Position numbers and translations under genes: made by a program
Shown here: positions 43,889-53,251 of the stretch, in pieces
Numbering within the stretch: the first letter of the stretch is position 1
How the letters are laid out: each line of letters opens with the position of its first letter
Notes under the pieces: generated by a model
What the model was told of the DNA's origin: nothing
Seen by the model: only the letters and a program-made list of their open reading frames with translations
Database searches by the model: none
Origin: Clitopilus passeckerianus
Lineage: Eukaryota > Basidiomycota > Agaricomycetes > Agaricales > Entolomataceae
Length of the DNA stretch: 64,000 nt
NCBI GenBank assembly: GCA_944990035.1
Contig: CALYLX010000159.1
Span: 1,178,001 to 1,242,000 of the forward strand
Direction: 5' to 3'

Positions 43889-46057
43889 CTATAGAACTGT
43901 ATCTGTAGAGGAATGGGTCAATAAGAGCGGTTTAACAGGGCTTTTATATCCTGGAAGGAGGTCCATAGTCCCCAGGAATACCTGTGGATCATCTTGAGGG
44001 GGTTTGCCTTTTCCGAGAGGTAACTCAGCAATACTATCCACCCCAAGTAGGTCCAGATATGGCTCAATGAGATTCATATCAGCAACCTGGGTGTAAGGAA
44101 CCCAAGTTTCATCACCAGATTTCCAAAGAACTTTGAAAATAGTGTCAGTTTTCGCGCCAGTGTGTTCAATGATCTTGTCGGCCGTCCATTCTTGGTCGGG
44201 ATCATCGACCTCGGCAATCTGGCTATCAAGCCTACCGGGGAATAACCTGTCGTCGTTAGGAACGTGAATCCTAAGAAGCGACGCATGAAAAACATCGTGA
44301 ATACCGCGCTGTTTCATGCTAGAGGGCAATTTAACGCGGTATGATGAATTTCCGAAGTCTTTGAGAATGAGATAGGGTCCCACAAACTTCGGAATGAATT
44401 TCCTAACAGAACCCTTAGGCAAGGTCATGTTTTTCGAGGAAATGTAGACGAGATCTCCCTCTTTGAAAGGGGCTAATTGACGTCGTCTATTTACGGTTCT
44501 GATAGACTTCACACGCGAAGCCAAAATGCTATCATGCGCGGACAGAATCGCATTTCTGAGTCTCTGAGCAAAGACTCGTACTCCTGGATACTCAGTATCA
44601 TGTGGAGCATTCGTGATCAAACTACGAGGCATTCTTCCGTTGTTCAGAAAGAACGGAGAGTACCCAGTAACCTCAGATCTTGCAGTATTGATTGCAAATT
44701 CGACCGCCGGCAATCGTGATACCCAATCTCGTTGATTCGGTCCGATGCACTGACGAATCATCTGAGTTACGGTGCGATTTGCACGCTCAGTTGCGCCATC
44801 CGTTTCAGGATGATAAGCGCTCGACAGTTTGAGCTGCGTTCCAATCAATCCGTGGAGACGTGTCCAGAATACGCTCGTGAATAGCGTATCACGGTCACTA
44901 ACAATGGCCTTAGGTAGTCCATGTAGTTTGTAGACCTCAGAGAATACCAATTCAGCTACATTTCGAGCTGTATAGTTAATTCTCGATGGTATCAAGTGTA
45001 CCATGCCAGTCAAATGATCTATGACGACCGTAATGGAATCATAGGTGGCATTCCTATCCTTTGATAGGGGTAAGGGACCGACAAAGTCAATCCCGATGAC
45101 TTCCCAAGGGTGCGATGGCACCGGAAGTGGGTGCAAAAGACCATAGGGTCTCTGGTTGCTAGGCTTGGAGCGCTTGCATGTAATGCAGCTATCACAATAT
45201 GCCTGAATGTCTGTAATCAGACTTTTCCACCAAACATGGTCCCGAAGGTATGTAGTGGTTTTCCGGGCGCCTAAGTGTGCTAGAAGCGAATGTGCTTCTG
45301 AAATCACAACTTCCCGGATGTTTCTTCCATTGAGAAGAACGTGAGGAATGCAGAGCAATCTTAGATTTCGCTCTTTTAGGTAAACGAGGTTGTCATCTAC
45401 CTCAAAGTTCCTGAATTCACTCGGCTTCTCAACAATTTTAGCAAAGAAGCTATCCTCAGAATATCTGTTTCGAATATTTCCGAGTAAATCGATGGGCTCG
45501 CGCCCTCCGTTCAACAATTCCACCAATGGAATTGCGGCAAATCGGTCGGCAAGACTTTGAGATCTCTTTGCGAGCGCCTCATCTTGATCTGCTTCCCGAT
45601 TAGGCAACCGAAGTTCTGGTTCTTTGCGAGAACCGTCTTCAATCTGGGCGTCATCTAGAGCCTTTTCACGCGTTTGAACTGATTTCTTATGCGCAGGAAG
45701 TCGGATGGTAAGCTTTTGTGTACTTTGGGTACCACCCTTGCCCTCCTTTCCTTGCTGAGGTCCCTTCAGCACGAAATTTCGGACTGTCCGCTTAGCAAAC
45801 TCATTTGCCGTCTCTGGACGACCTGACTCCGCAGGTGGCACCACACGGCGTTTCCGTGTTTTTGGTGCGTCGTTACCTGAAACGGGAGACGCGTTTTCAT
45901 CAGAATTCGCGCCCTCCACCTCAAGTTCTCCGGCAGCTAATGAAAGCTGTGCCATCTCGCCCTCTAAACCAACGAGAATTGGCATTGTAATGCCGTGTAC
46001 CACCAGATTGTCATTATCGATGACATCATGGTATGTGTATTCGCTTCTGGCCCTCAC
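43889..46057 (-). pseudogene. pol fragment of E0: integrase and chromodomain
   Basis: Open frame whose first residues come from the abutting LTR; native sequence begins near 'VRARSEYTYHDVIDND', normally the linker between RNase H and integrase. It has the HHCC zinc site (HSLLAHLGARKTT...CDSCITCKRSK), the DDE core (GIDFVGPLPL, VVIDHLTG, AIVSDRDTLFTS, SAYHPETDGATERANRT), the GPY-type region (KFVGPYLILKDFG) and a chromodomain (TIFKVLWKSGDETWVPY). Family role: cDNA integration, with the chromodomain guiding it to chromatin. Truncated at its N-terminus by the insertion at 46058, so no complete pol. Confidence 0.88.
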
Positions 46058-46542
46058 TGTTAAGGCAGAGCCTAACAACTTAGGTAATACTGTTTACGCT
46101 TGATGTCTTTGATAAACAAAGACAGAGATTTGTCAGCAGCTGCGGCTGTACTGACGACCTGGTGAGATTGACGAAGCAAGGGACTTAAAAGCGAAGTAGA
46201 GAACTAAGCAGTTAGGTAGATTGCCTAGGTCAAGCTGAGGAGCCTTGACCAAATGGTACAGGTTTATATACCTATCTAGTAGTTCTAAATATAGTACATG
46301 CGCAGCATGCTGAGTAAGTAATGAGTCATGCGCAGCATGATGAGTAAGTACATGAGTCAGTATGACTCAATGCGAGTCAGAAAGAGTCAGATAAGGTATA
46401 AGTCTCTCACGATCGTGAGAGATGCGGAGTAAGCATGGAAAAAGATGAAAAATGCGCAGTGATGCGCAGCATATGTGAGTAATCGTGCATAGGTAAGCGG
46501 GCCGGGGTATGTAAGGAGAAACATGTAAGCAAAATCATAACA
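46058..46542 (-). repeat. LTR at the 3' side of E2 (485-bp type, probably E3-derived or hybrid)
   Basis: Starts TGTTAAGG on the plus strand and ends ATAACA. It contains the 20-bp palindrome (46403-46422) and the extra 20 bp TATGACTCAATGCGAGTCAG that is absent from the other three LTRs of the nest but present in E1. The neighbouring polypurine tract (minus strand GCGAGAGGGTAA) marks it as a 3' LTR. Confidence 0.9.
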
Positions 46543-46575
46543 TTACCCTCTCGCTATCGTTGAAGTCTCCCGACT

Positions 46576-46884
46576 TCAATTCCTTCCTTTACCCCAGAAG
46601 TGACGGTCTATGCCCTTGTGGTAGCGTTGTGGGCAGCTAACCGGGTAATGGCCTGGGCCACGATGATGGCACAGACGACACACAAAACGAAAGCAATGAC
46701 ACTGTCGGTGTCTGCCTCCACAAATGTAGCATCTGAACCATCTGGTGGTGGTCTGTTGGCAAGGTATCCGGTGCGCGGCGCCTTCTGGGACGATAGTGTC
46801 GAGGGGAAGGTTCACCAGCGTTGGTGAGTCGGACTCTGGTGGGCTTTCGAATGCGGAGAGGTATGGCGTTGGAGGGTTTGCCAT
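46576..46884 (-). CDS. 3' ORF-b of E2, cysteine/histidine-rich
   Basis: From the ATG at 46884 (MANPPTPYLSAFESPPESDS) it encodes 102 residues; the frame is open further upstream to 46998 without an ATG. The C-terminal half is zinc-finger-like: WFRCYICGGRHRQCHCF then VCRLCHHRGPGHYPVSC, a C-x2-C...H...C arrangement close to a retroviral knuckle. It lies between ORF-a and the 3' LTR. The same frame in E4 is broken by indels. Function unknown; nucleic-acid binding is an inference from the knuckle. Confidence 0.6.
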   Translation of the reverse strand: MANPPTPYLSAFESPPESDSPTLVNLPLDTIVPEGAAHRIPCQQTTTRWFRCYICGGRHRQCHCFRFVCRLCHHRGPGHYPVSCPQRYHKGIDRHFWGKGRN

Positions 46885-46940
46885 TGGGGTTGATGTTTTC
46901 CTTGTTGTCGTTCTGTTCTTTTTGACGAAGGGGTTATGTT

Positions 46941-47416
46941 TTATTTTGCGGCGGTGTGTAAATTGGTGACGGGAGGAAATGCTCGTAGGGTTCCGCAAAC
47001 TTGACGTGCAGTGAGGATCGTGACTTCCTCTTCTTGACTTTCCTCAGGCCCCCAGGATTGGAGGCAAGGTTTCAAGTCTGTCTCCTGGGTTGTTGAACCA
47101 GTTTTGTCGTTCGGGAAGAATTCGTCGAGGAAAGCTGTTCCTCCAATAGCAAAGAAGAGGTCTGTGAGGGTCTCCTCCGTTTCTCGATCAACTTTGTCCA
47201 AAAGTTGATCAAGATCGTCAGTGGTTTTCGCAAATTGGTGGCGCAGGCAGCCACCGTTGCGGTTTCGGTTCGTCGGTTTTGGTAGAGGGTTCCTTGTTCT
47301 CCCACAGCGGTGAGAGGGTTGTCGTTGCTGCTCCAGGCAGTATGCGTACGGAGCGCCGTAATAGCGGTATCGGATTTGAAGGTGTTGTGATGATCGTAGG
47401 AAGAGATTTGAGACAT
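46941..47416 (-). pseudogene. 3' ORF-a of E2, predicted coiled-coil protein
   Basis: Begins with MSQ at 47416 just downstream of the pol stop (47455) and ends at 46941. The E4 copy is more complete and reads SSYDRTIIRNTFKSDTAITA, then a heptad-like stretch (NEVARLRHQFAKTTDDLDQL) and TLTDLFFAIGGTAFLDEFFP. In E2 the frame shifts in the middle, then continues to '...LTARQVCGTLRAFPPVTNLH'. It overlaps ORF-b by frame. No named family is recognised. Confidence 0.55.
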
Positions 47417-47454
47417 TGTTATATAGTGGATGTGAGTGGGTTTGCTATGTGGTG

Positions 47455-50400
47455 TCAGGTGAGTTTCTTCCTCTTTATACTCGGTGAGTATTTTCTTGGC
47501 GTTCGCAGTTCCGACTCGGGCATCCATTCGTTGTCCGCTGATGGCCATCCCTTCCATTTTACGAGGTATCTGTGTCGCCCTTTGCCTTGTTTCTGATGGG
47601 CCACAATTGCTTCTATTTCGTATTCTTCTATTCCGTCGATTTCGTCAGGTGGCGGTTTAGAGAAGCTGGGTCCATGCGCTTTGGTGGAGATGTAACGGGT
47701 GAGAAGTGACGCGTGAATCACCGGGTGGATCTTCCATCGTCTTGGCAGGTCGAGTTTATAGGTCAGGTGTCCTTTTACCTCAAGTATCTTGAAGGGTCCT
47801 TCTCGTTTGGGTGCTAGTTTCTTGGAGATGTTTCCTTGATTGAGATTTGTGGCTTCTAACCACACCTTTTCTCCGACTTTGAATGGGGTGAACTGTCGTG
47901 TGATCTTCTCTGCCATGCGTTGCGCAGCAAGTGCATGTGCAGCATTTGCTTCATCGCGTGCTAGCAGAAGTTCCCTGATCCGTTTGTCAACTGCGGGAAT
48001 TTTGCTAGTGGGAGCAACTGATGGGAGTGCAGGTGGTTCGTATCCCATCATTAGGTAGAATGGGGTTCGTTTGGTGACAGAGTGTGTTCGGCTGTTGTAG
48101 GAGAATTCTAGAGTGGTAATCCATTTGGACCAGGATTCGGGGTTCTGTGCACAGAAGATGCGGAGATAGGCATCAATCTCCTGATTGATCCTTTCTGTCG
48201 CACCATCGGTTTGTGGGTGGTAGGCGGTGCTCATGTTGAGCTTGATTCCAAGGAGTCGTCCCATTTCTTGGAAAACTTTAGAGGCGAATTGAGGTCCTCT
48301 GTCTGAAATTCCTTTGTCGGGAAGTCCAAAGCGACGGTAAACGTTGTCAATGTAGGCGTTTGCAGTTCCTGTGGCGTCGATTTTCTTTGTGCAAGGGATG
48401 AAAATTGCCCCTTCGTAGCTCCATGGTCGACCACGGCCATAATGCTATCGAAACCATCACTCTCTGGGAGATCCGTGTGAAAATCGTACGTCACTAGCGA
48501 AAATGGCCTAGTGGTTTCGGATTTGATGGGCATTAATGGTGGAGCGGTGGGGTGGCGATTGATTTTCATTTGCTGGCACATTGCACAGCCCTGCACAAAG
48601 TTCTTGATGAACACTGACATCCCTGGCCACCAGTAGTCCTTCCGGACTTTTTCCAGTGTCCCAAATTGTCCAGGGTGTCCTGCGCTGGGTAGATCGTGAT
48701 AACGTTGGACTATCTTCCTTCGGAGGTCTTCGTCATCTGGTACCACACACTTGTCCTTGTAGTACAAGATGCCATCGTCAAATTTCCAGTCTTCCAGGTT
48801 TGATCGGATTGGTGGGGTCCGTCTTCTTTGGCGGTGCGAATGGCGTCAACAATCAGTTTGTCATTGACCATCTTGTGTACAATTTCGTCCTTTAGTTCAA
48901 TGTCAATTGAGCGAAGGAAGAGCTTGTCGGGGAGGAGAATGATGTCTTCGTTGTCGGTGTCTTCACCTGGGATGTGGTCTGGTCGTCGAGATAGTGCGTC
49001 AGATTGTATCATCTTTGCACCAGGGGTGTGTACAAGTTTGATGTTAAACTGGGATAGCATCAAATTCCATCTTGCTTGTCGTCGGTTCAACTTCCGGGCT
49101 TCTCGGAAGTATGTGAGGTTTTTGTGATCGGATAGAATCACAACTGAATGTTGGGATCCATGGAAGTAGTGTCGCCAGGTTTCTAATGCGCGGATAATGC
49201 CTAGAAGTTCTCGGTCGTAGATTTCATAGTTCCGTTCTGTTTCCGAGAACGATTTAGATATGAAACCACATGGGTGCCATGATCCGTTGGCGTCACGTTG
49301 TTGTAGGACTGCTCCTGTTGCATGTTTTGAGGCGTCGCTTTCCACCACAAATGGCTTCGTGGGATCAGGCATCAGCAACACAGGCGCTTCCAGGAATTTG
49401 TCTTTCAGGGTAGTGAAAGCTTTGTGACATTCATTGGTCCATTCCCATTTCTTGTCTTTCTTGGTGAGTTCGTTCAGCGGTTTGGCAATTTCCGCATATT
49501 TTCCGATGAACCTGCGGTAAAAGTTTCCGAATCCTAGGAATGATCGGACTTCCTTTACTGTAGTTGGCGTAGGCCAGTCGCGCATCCCTGCAAGTTTGAC
49601 AGGGTCCATGGAGATCTTGTTTGGTTCAATGATGAACCCAAGGTATTCCACTCTTGTGGTGTCAAATTGGCATTTCTCTGCTTTGAGGTAGAGATCGTTG
49701 TTTTGTAGTCTTTGTAAGACTCTGCGTGTGCGTTCTCGGTGTTTTTCTGGATCGTTGGAGAAGATGAGGATGTCGTCCATGTAGATGATGACCCATCCTT
49801 CGTCTATCATGTCTCGGAAAAGGTGGTTCATCATTGCTTGGAAGGTACCGGGTGAGTTCATTAGTCCAAAGAACATCACCATTGGTTCAAATAACCCTCG
49901 GTTGGTCTTGAACGCTGCTTTCCATTGGTCACCATCTTTGATGCGGATGTTGTGATATCCCCATCGAATGTCGAGTTTGGTGAAGACAGTTGCTCCTTTG
50001 AGTTTATCGATGAGTTCGCTAGCCAGCGGTAAGGGGTAAGCGTTAGGTATTGTTCCTTCGTTGAGTCGTCGGTAATCCTGACATGGTCTCAGGGCTTCCG
50101 AGTCTTTCTTTGCAACAAAGAAGAACGGAGATGCTTGTGGGAGTTGGATTCTCGGATGTATCCTTTGGCTAGATTTTCCTGAGAAACTCGTCGAGTTTTT
50201 CTTGCTCTAAGGGGCTGAGCGGATAGACCTTGCAGTCTTTTGGCACGAAATCTGTCTTCAGATCTATGGCGTGATCCCAGGGTCGGCTTGGTGGGAATCG
50301 TTCAGATGCTGCTTTCTCAAAGACTTTTCTGTAGTCTTGAAGATAGTCGGGATGATTTCGTCAAGGGATTTCTTTGGTTCCTTATCTTCTCGTTTATGTT

Positions 50401-51176
50401 CCAGAGCTTGCGAAATTGATGTTTTCGCACGTATCCACACCTGCTGTGTGTGGTGTCTGGTTGCTGGATGGTGTGTTACCACCGTCTGTCGTATTGTGGT
50501 AGTTGGCCTGATTGGCCCGTACACAAGTAATCCTTTGTGTGTTCCTGCGTAAGTGGGGTTCCTCCTTGGTGAATATTCCGACTGCCGGTTCGTTCTGGCA
50601 GTATGCGATGAAAAATCTTCATTGATCTCTTCTCCGTCTTCGACTATTCGGAAATAGTCGCTAAGTCCTTCTGATTTTCCGGGATTCTCTTCGAACAATC
50701 AGGTGCTGGGGTAGGTGGCGTGTTTTCCTCTAGTAGTTGTTCTCGGATGGCTCTCATCCGCTTGATGTCTACTGCTCGCATCAATGTTTGCGACAGTCGT
50801 TGGGTAATGCGTGATTCGTCGATTTCGAGTGTGCCGTCGCTCCACGATATGATTGGATCTACCCGTTTTAGCCAGGGTAATCCAAAAATCAGGTGGTCTT
50901 TCCCGAGTCCAGTGACAAAACATCTTTCCTTGATGATGGCTGTCCCTATCTTGGCAATAACCCAGGTAAAGTGGGTAATAGTTCCTTGTTTGTTCAGGGT
51001 GCCATCAACGTTTCGTGCTGTAATCGGTTGTCGGAGTGGGAGTAGTGGGAGGTGATGTGTCTTGGCGAAGACGGAGTCGATAAATGACCCTTGCGCTCCA
51101 GAGTCAATGAGAGCTTTTGTGCCGGCGATTGTTGTATTTCCATCTAGGGGTCTTGTAGAGAGATTGGGATACGCAT
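47455..51176 (-). pseudogene. pol of E2: PR-RT-RNase H-INT-chromodomain, frameshifted
   Basis: Protease starts at 51176 (MRIPISLQDPLDGN, LIDSGAQGSFID). RT carries [12 protein letters not shown] (about 49.8 kb) and RNase [16 protein letters not shown]. Integrase has the HHCC site and DHGATKG / STAYHPQTDGATERI. The chromodomain near 47.46-47.65 kb (EAIVAHQKQGKGRHRYLVKW, then KGWPSADNEWMPESEL) is intact. Frameshifts are visible near 50.70, 50.17, 48.81 (GGTGGGG, four G instead of five) and 48.41 kb (four C instead of five in the integrase). The conserved motifs are unchanged between the breaks. Confidence 0.88.
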
Positions 51177-51219
51177 AGATTCAGCATAAAAATCAGTAGC
51201 TACAAGTACACTGGAAATA

Positions 51220-52190
51220 TCAATCGGGCGAGGAAGTACTGACGTCGGCTTTGCAGTCTTCCTCTTTAAAACCCTCAGCCTCTGCTTCAGTGTAGAATTC
51301 AGCGGCTTCTTCTTGGGGCATGTCAGCTAGGACTGCTCTGACATATTTGATCAACTCGGCTCCCTTCTCAGGTTTCTTGTGGAATCGGCTGTCGTTGTTG
51401 CTAGGGTAGGTTCTTCCAAAATTCTTCCTTTGAAGACATTGTTGGATCGTGTGACCTTTCTTGGAGCAATAGTAGCACAAGTTGTTCTTCTTGTGATGTT
51501 CTCTTTCCTCCTGGGTGAGGCGGCGTTTGGGTGGATCAGTGGTGAAACGATCAACATCCATAGCCATTGGGTCTCGGGCTCCAGTAGGTGTTTTGTAAGC
51601 ACCTTTGACCATATCAGATGTCTTGATGATACGGGTATGTCCCATGATTGTCTTGGCACGTCGCCAGTTGTTGTCAAACTGGACGGCTTTCTTGACCCAA
51701 TCGTCGAATGTGGTAGGAGGAATCGGAAAAGAGAATTTTCTCTCGGAGTTTGGGGTAAGTCCTTCCATGAAGATCTCAATCTTTGCAGTGTCACCGCTGA
51801 GATCAGTTCGTGCAAGAATATTCTTGAAGACGGTGACAAATTCGTCAGCTGTCCCATCCTGTCGTAAGGCTTTGAGTTGGAGGAGTGCGGCAGCTTTGTC
51901 GTCGGTAGGGAAAAGGCTTCTTTGAATTGGTTGATAAATTCAGCGTAGGTGGCTTTCCTTTCAGCTGCTGAATATTTATCGTGAAATTCTAATCCCCATG
52001 CTGCTGCAGTTCCTTCTTTGAGGAAGGATAGGGCGATGCGAATCTTCTTGTCATCTTCGAGTTGGTTGAGGTTGTTTAGGATGAGGTAGTCTTCAAGTTC
52101 CTGAATGAACTTTCTGGTCTTGGATCGGTCTCCGGAGAACGTTTGGGGTTTGGCTCCAATGTCCTTCTTGTTGTTGTTGTCTTGTGACAT
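51220..52190 (-). pseudogene. gag of E2
   Basis: MSQDNNNKKDIGAKPQTFSG at 52190 through the CCHC knuckle CYYCSKKGHTIQQC to '...STSSPD' and TGA at 51220. Frame breaks fall near 51.91 kb (a base lost in the run after KEAFS) and at 51.72-51.76 kb. The pol frame overlaps the gag end in the +1 frame (ATT GAT ATT reading across the gag TGA). Confidence 0.85.
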
Positions 52191-52786
52191 TTCGTAGTCG
52201 AAATCGAAGTCGGTCTCTGGTTCAATTGTTTCTGCACTGGGCGCTCCTCTGGCTCAGCTGTGGGGCTCTCCTCTAGCTGTTGTTGTACTTGGTGTTCTTC
52301 TTCTTCCTCTTCGGGCAAGACAGAAGCGCTGGTAGACGGGACTAGTGATGGGTTCCTGGATATTGCTGTGGGTAATGGTGCGAAGCGTCGCTGTTCCTCC
52401 TCGTCTACTTCAATGTCGTGTTCTCGTTGAGCTCGGACAATAGCAGGGGTCTTATGAGGTCGTTCAGGGGTAGGGAAGTCTAGAGCGTGGAAGTGTCTGC
52501 TTTCAACGGCAACGGTGGTGAATGTGAATTTGCCAAGGAGAGAGAGGCGTAGCACCAGCGGTTATTGTTGTGATTAAAACCGCAGTAGCTTCCGTTGGTG
52601 AACTTGTAGACGTTGTTGGTTCCTTCTACTAGAGTGGTATTTCGTGGCGGGTGGTCTGCCCTGTGTACGACCGTGGTGACTGAGTGGTAGCCGCAACGGC
52701 AATCGGCCTGTTGCGTGCTTCTGCTGTGTTGTCGTGGGGTGGGCCTGCGCTAACAATGAGCGGGCCTTCTGAACAGCTTGACCTTT

Positions 52787-53251
52787 TGTTAAGGCAGAGC
52801 CTAACAACTTAGGTAATACTGTTTACGCTCGATGTCTTTGATAAACAAAGACAGAGATTTGTCAGCAGCTGCGGCTGTACTGACGACCTGGTGAGATTGA
52901 CGAAGCAAGGGACTTAAAGGCGAAATAGAGAACTAAGCAGTTAGGTAGATTGCCTAGGTCAAGCTGAGGAGCCTTGACCAAATGGTACAGGTTTATATAC
53001 CTATCTAGTAGTTCTAAATATAGCACATGCGCAGCATGCTGAGTAAGTAATGAGTCATGCGCAGCATGATGAGTAAGTACATGAGTCAGAAAGAGTCAGA
53101 TAAGGTATAAGTCTCTCACGATCGTGAGAGATGCGGAGTAAGCATGGAAAAAGATGAAAAATGCGCAGTGATGCGCAGCATATGTGAGTAATCGTGCATA
53201 GGTAAGCGGGCCGGGGTATGTAAGGAGAAACATGTAAGCAAAATCATAACA
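52787..53251 (-). repeat. 5' LTR of E2 (465-bp type)
   Basis: TGTTAAGG...ATAACA on the plus strand, with the palindrome, TATA box and R start as in E1. Adjacent internal bases on the minus strand read AAAGGTCAAGCTG, the self-complementary primer site. It lacks the 20-bp segment present in the LTR at 46058. Confidence 0.92.

Larger units (their letters stand above)
42700..46057 (-). mobile_element. Ty3/gypsy chromovirus E0, different lineage, 5' part displaced
   Basis: Minus-strand element of a lineage different from E1-E4. From its 3' end it shows a putative short LTR (42700-42928), a purine-rich GGAGGGCGTA just upstream of it, a 283-codon ORF, then the integrase-chromodomain end of pol. At 46057 the pol frame runs straight into the LTR of the E3/E2 family. 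Its RT, protease and gag are not in this window; they should lie beyond the far side of E3. Confidence 0.82.
46058..53251 (-). mobile_element. Ty3/gypsy chromovirus copy E2, 7.2 kb
   Basis: Two LTRs (46058-46542 and 52787-53251) enclose gag, pol and the 3' ORFs, all on the minus strand. The flanks do not match: CTCAC on the left, followed by element E0, and TCGCC on the right, followed by pol of E3. The left LTR is the 485-bp type while the right one is the 465-bp type. This fits an E2 that landed in E3 and then recombined its 3' LTR with E3's 3' LTR, removing about 1.5 kb. Gag and pol carry several one- and two-base indels. Confidence 0.9.

Noticed and set aside
43204..43908. 234-codon open frame on the plus strand opposite the E0 accessory ORF
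   Set aside because: It is the mirror of the 283-codon minus-strand frame, has no recognisable motif, and runs against the orientation of the element.
46300..46500. Repeated GCGCAGCATG-like units in the LTR considered as a CRISPR-like or satellite array
   Set aside because: Units are irregular in spacing and lie within every family LTR; this is U3 promoter structure in a eukaryote.
46600..46969. Plus-strand frames of about 75 codons over the 3' ORFs of E2
   Set aside because: Antisense shadows of ORF-b; they carry no Cys/His pattern or other motif and oppose the element's direction.
46058..53251. E2 as a simple single insertion with a target duplication
   Set aside because: The two flanks (CTCAC and TCGCC) differ and belong to different elements, so a recombination step is needed.
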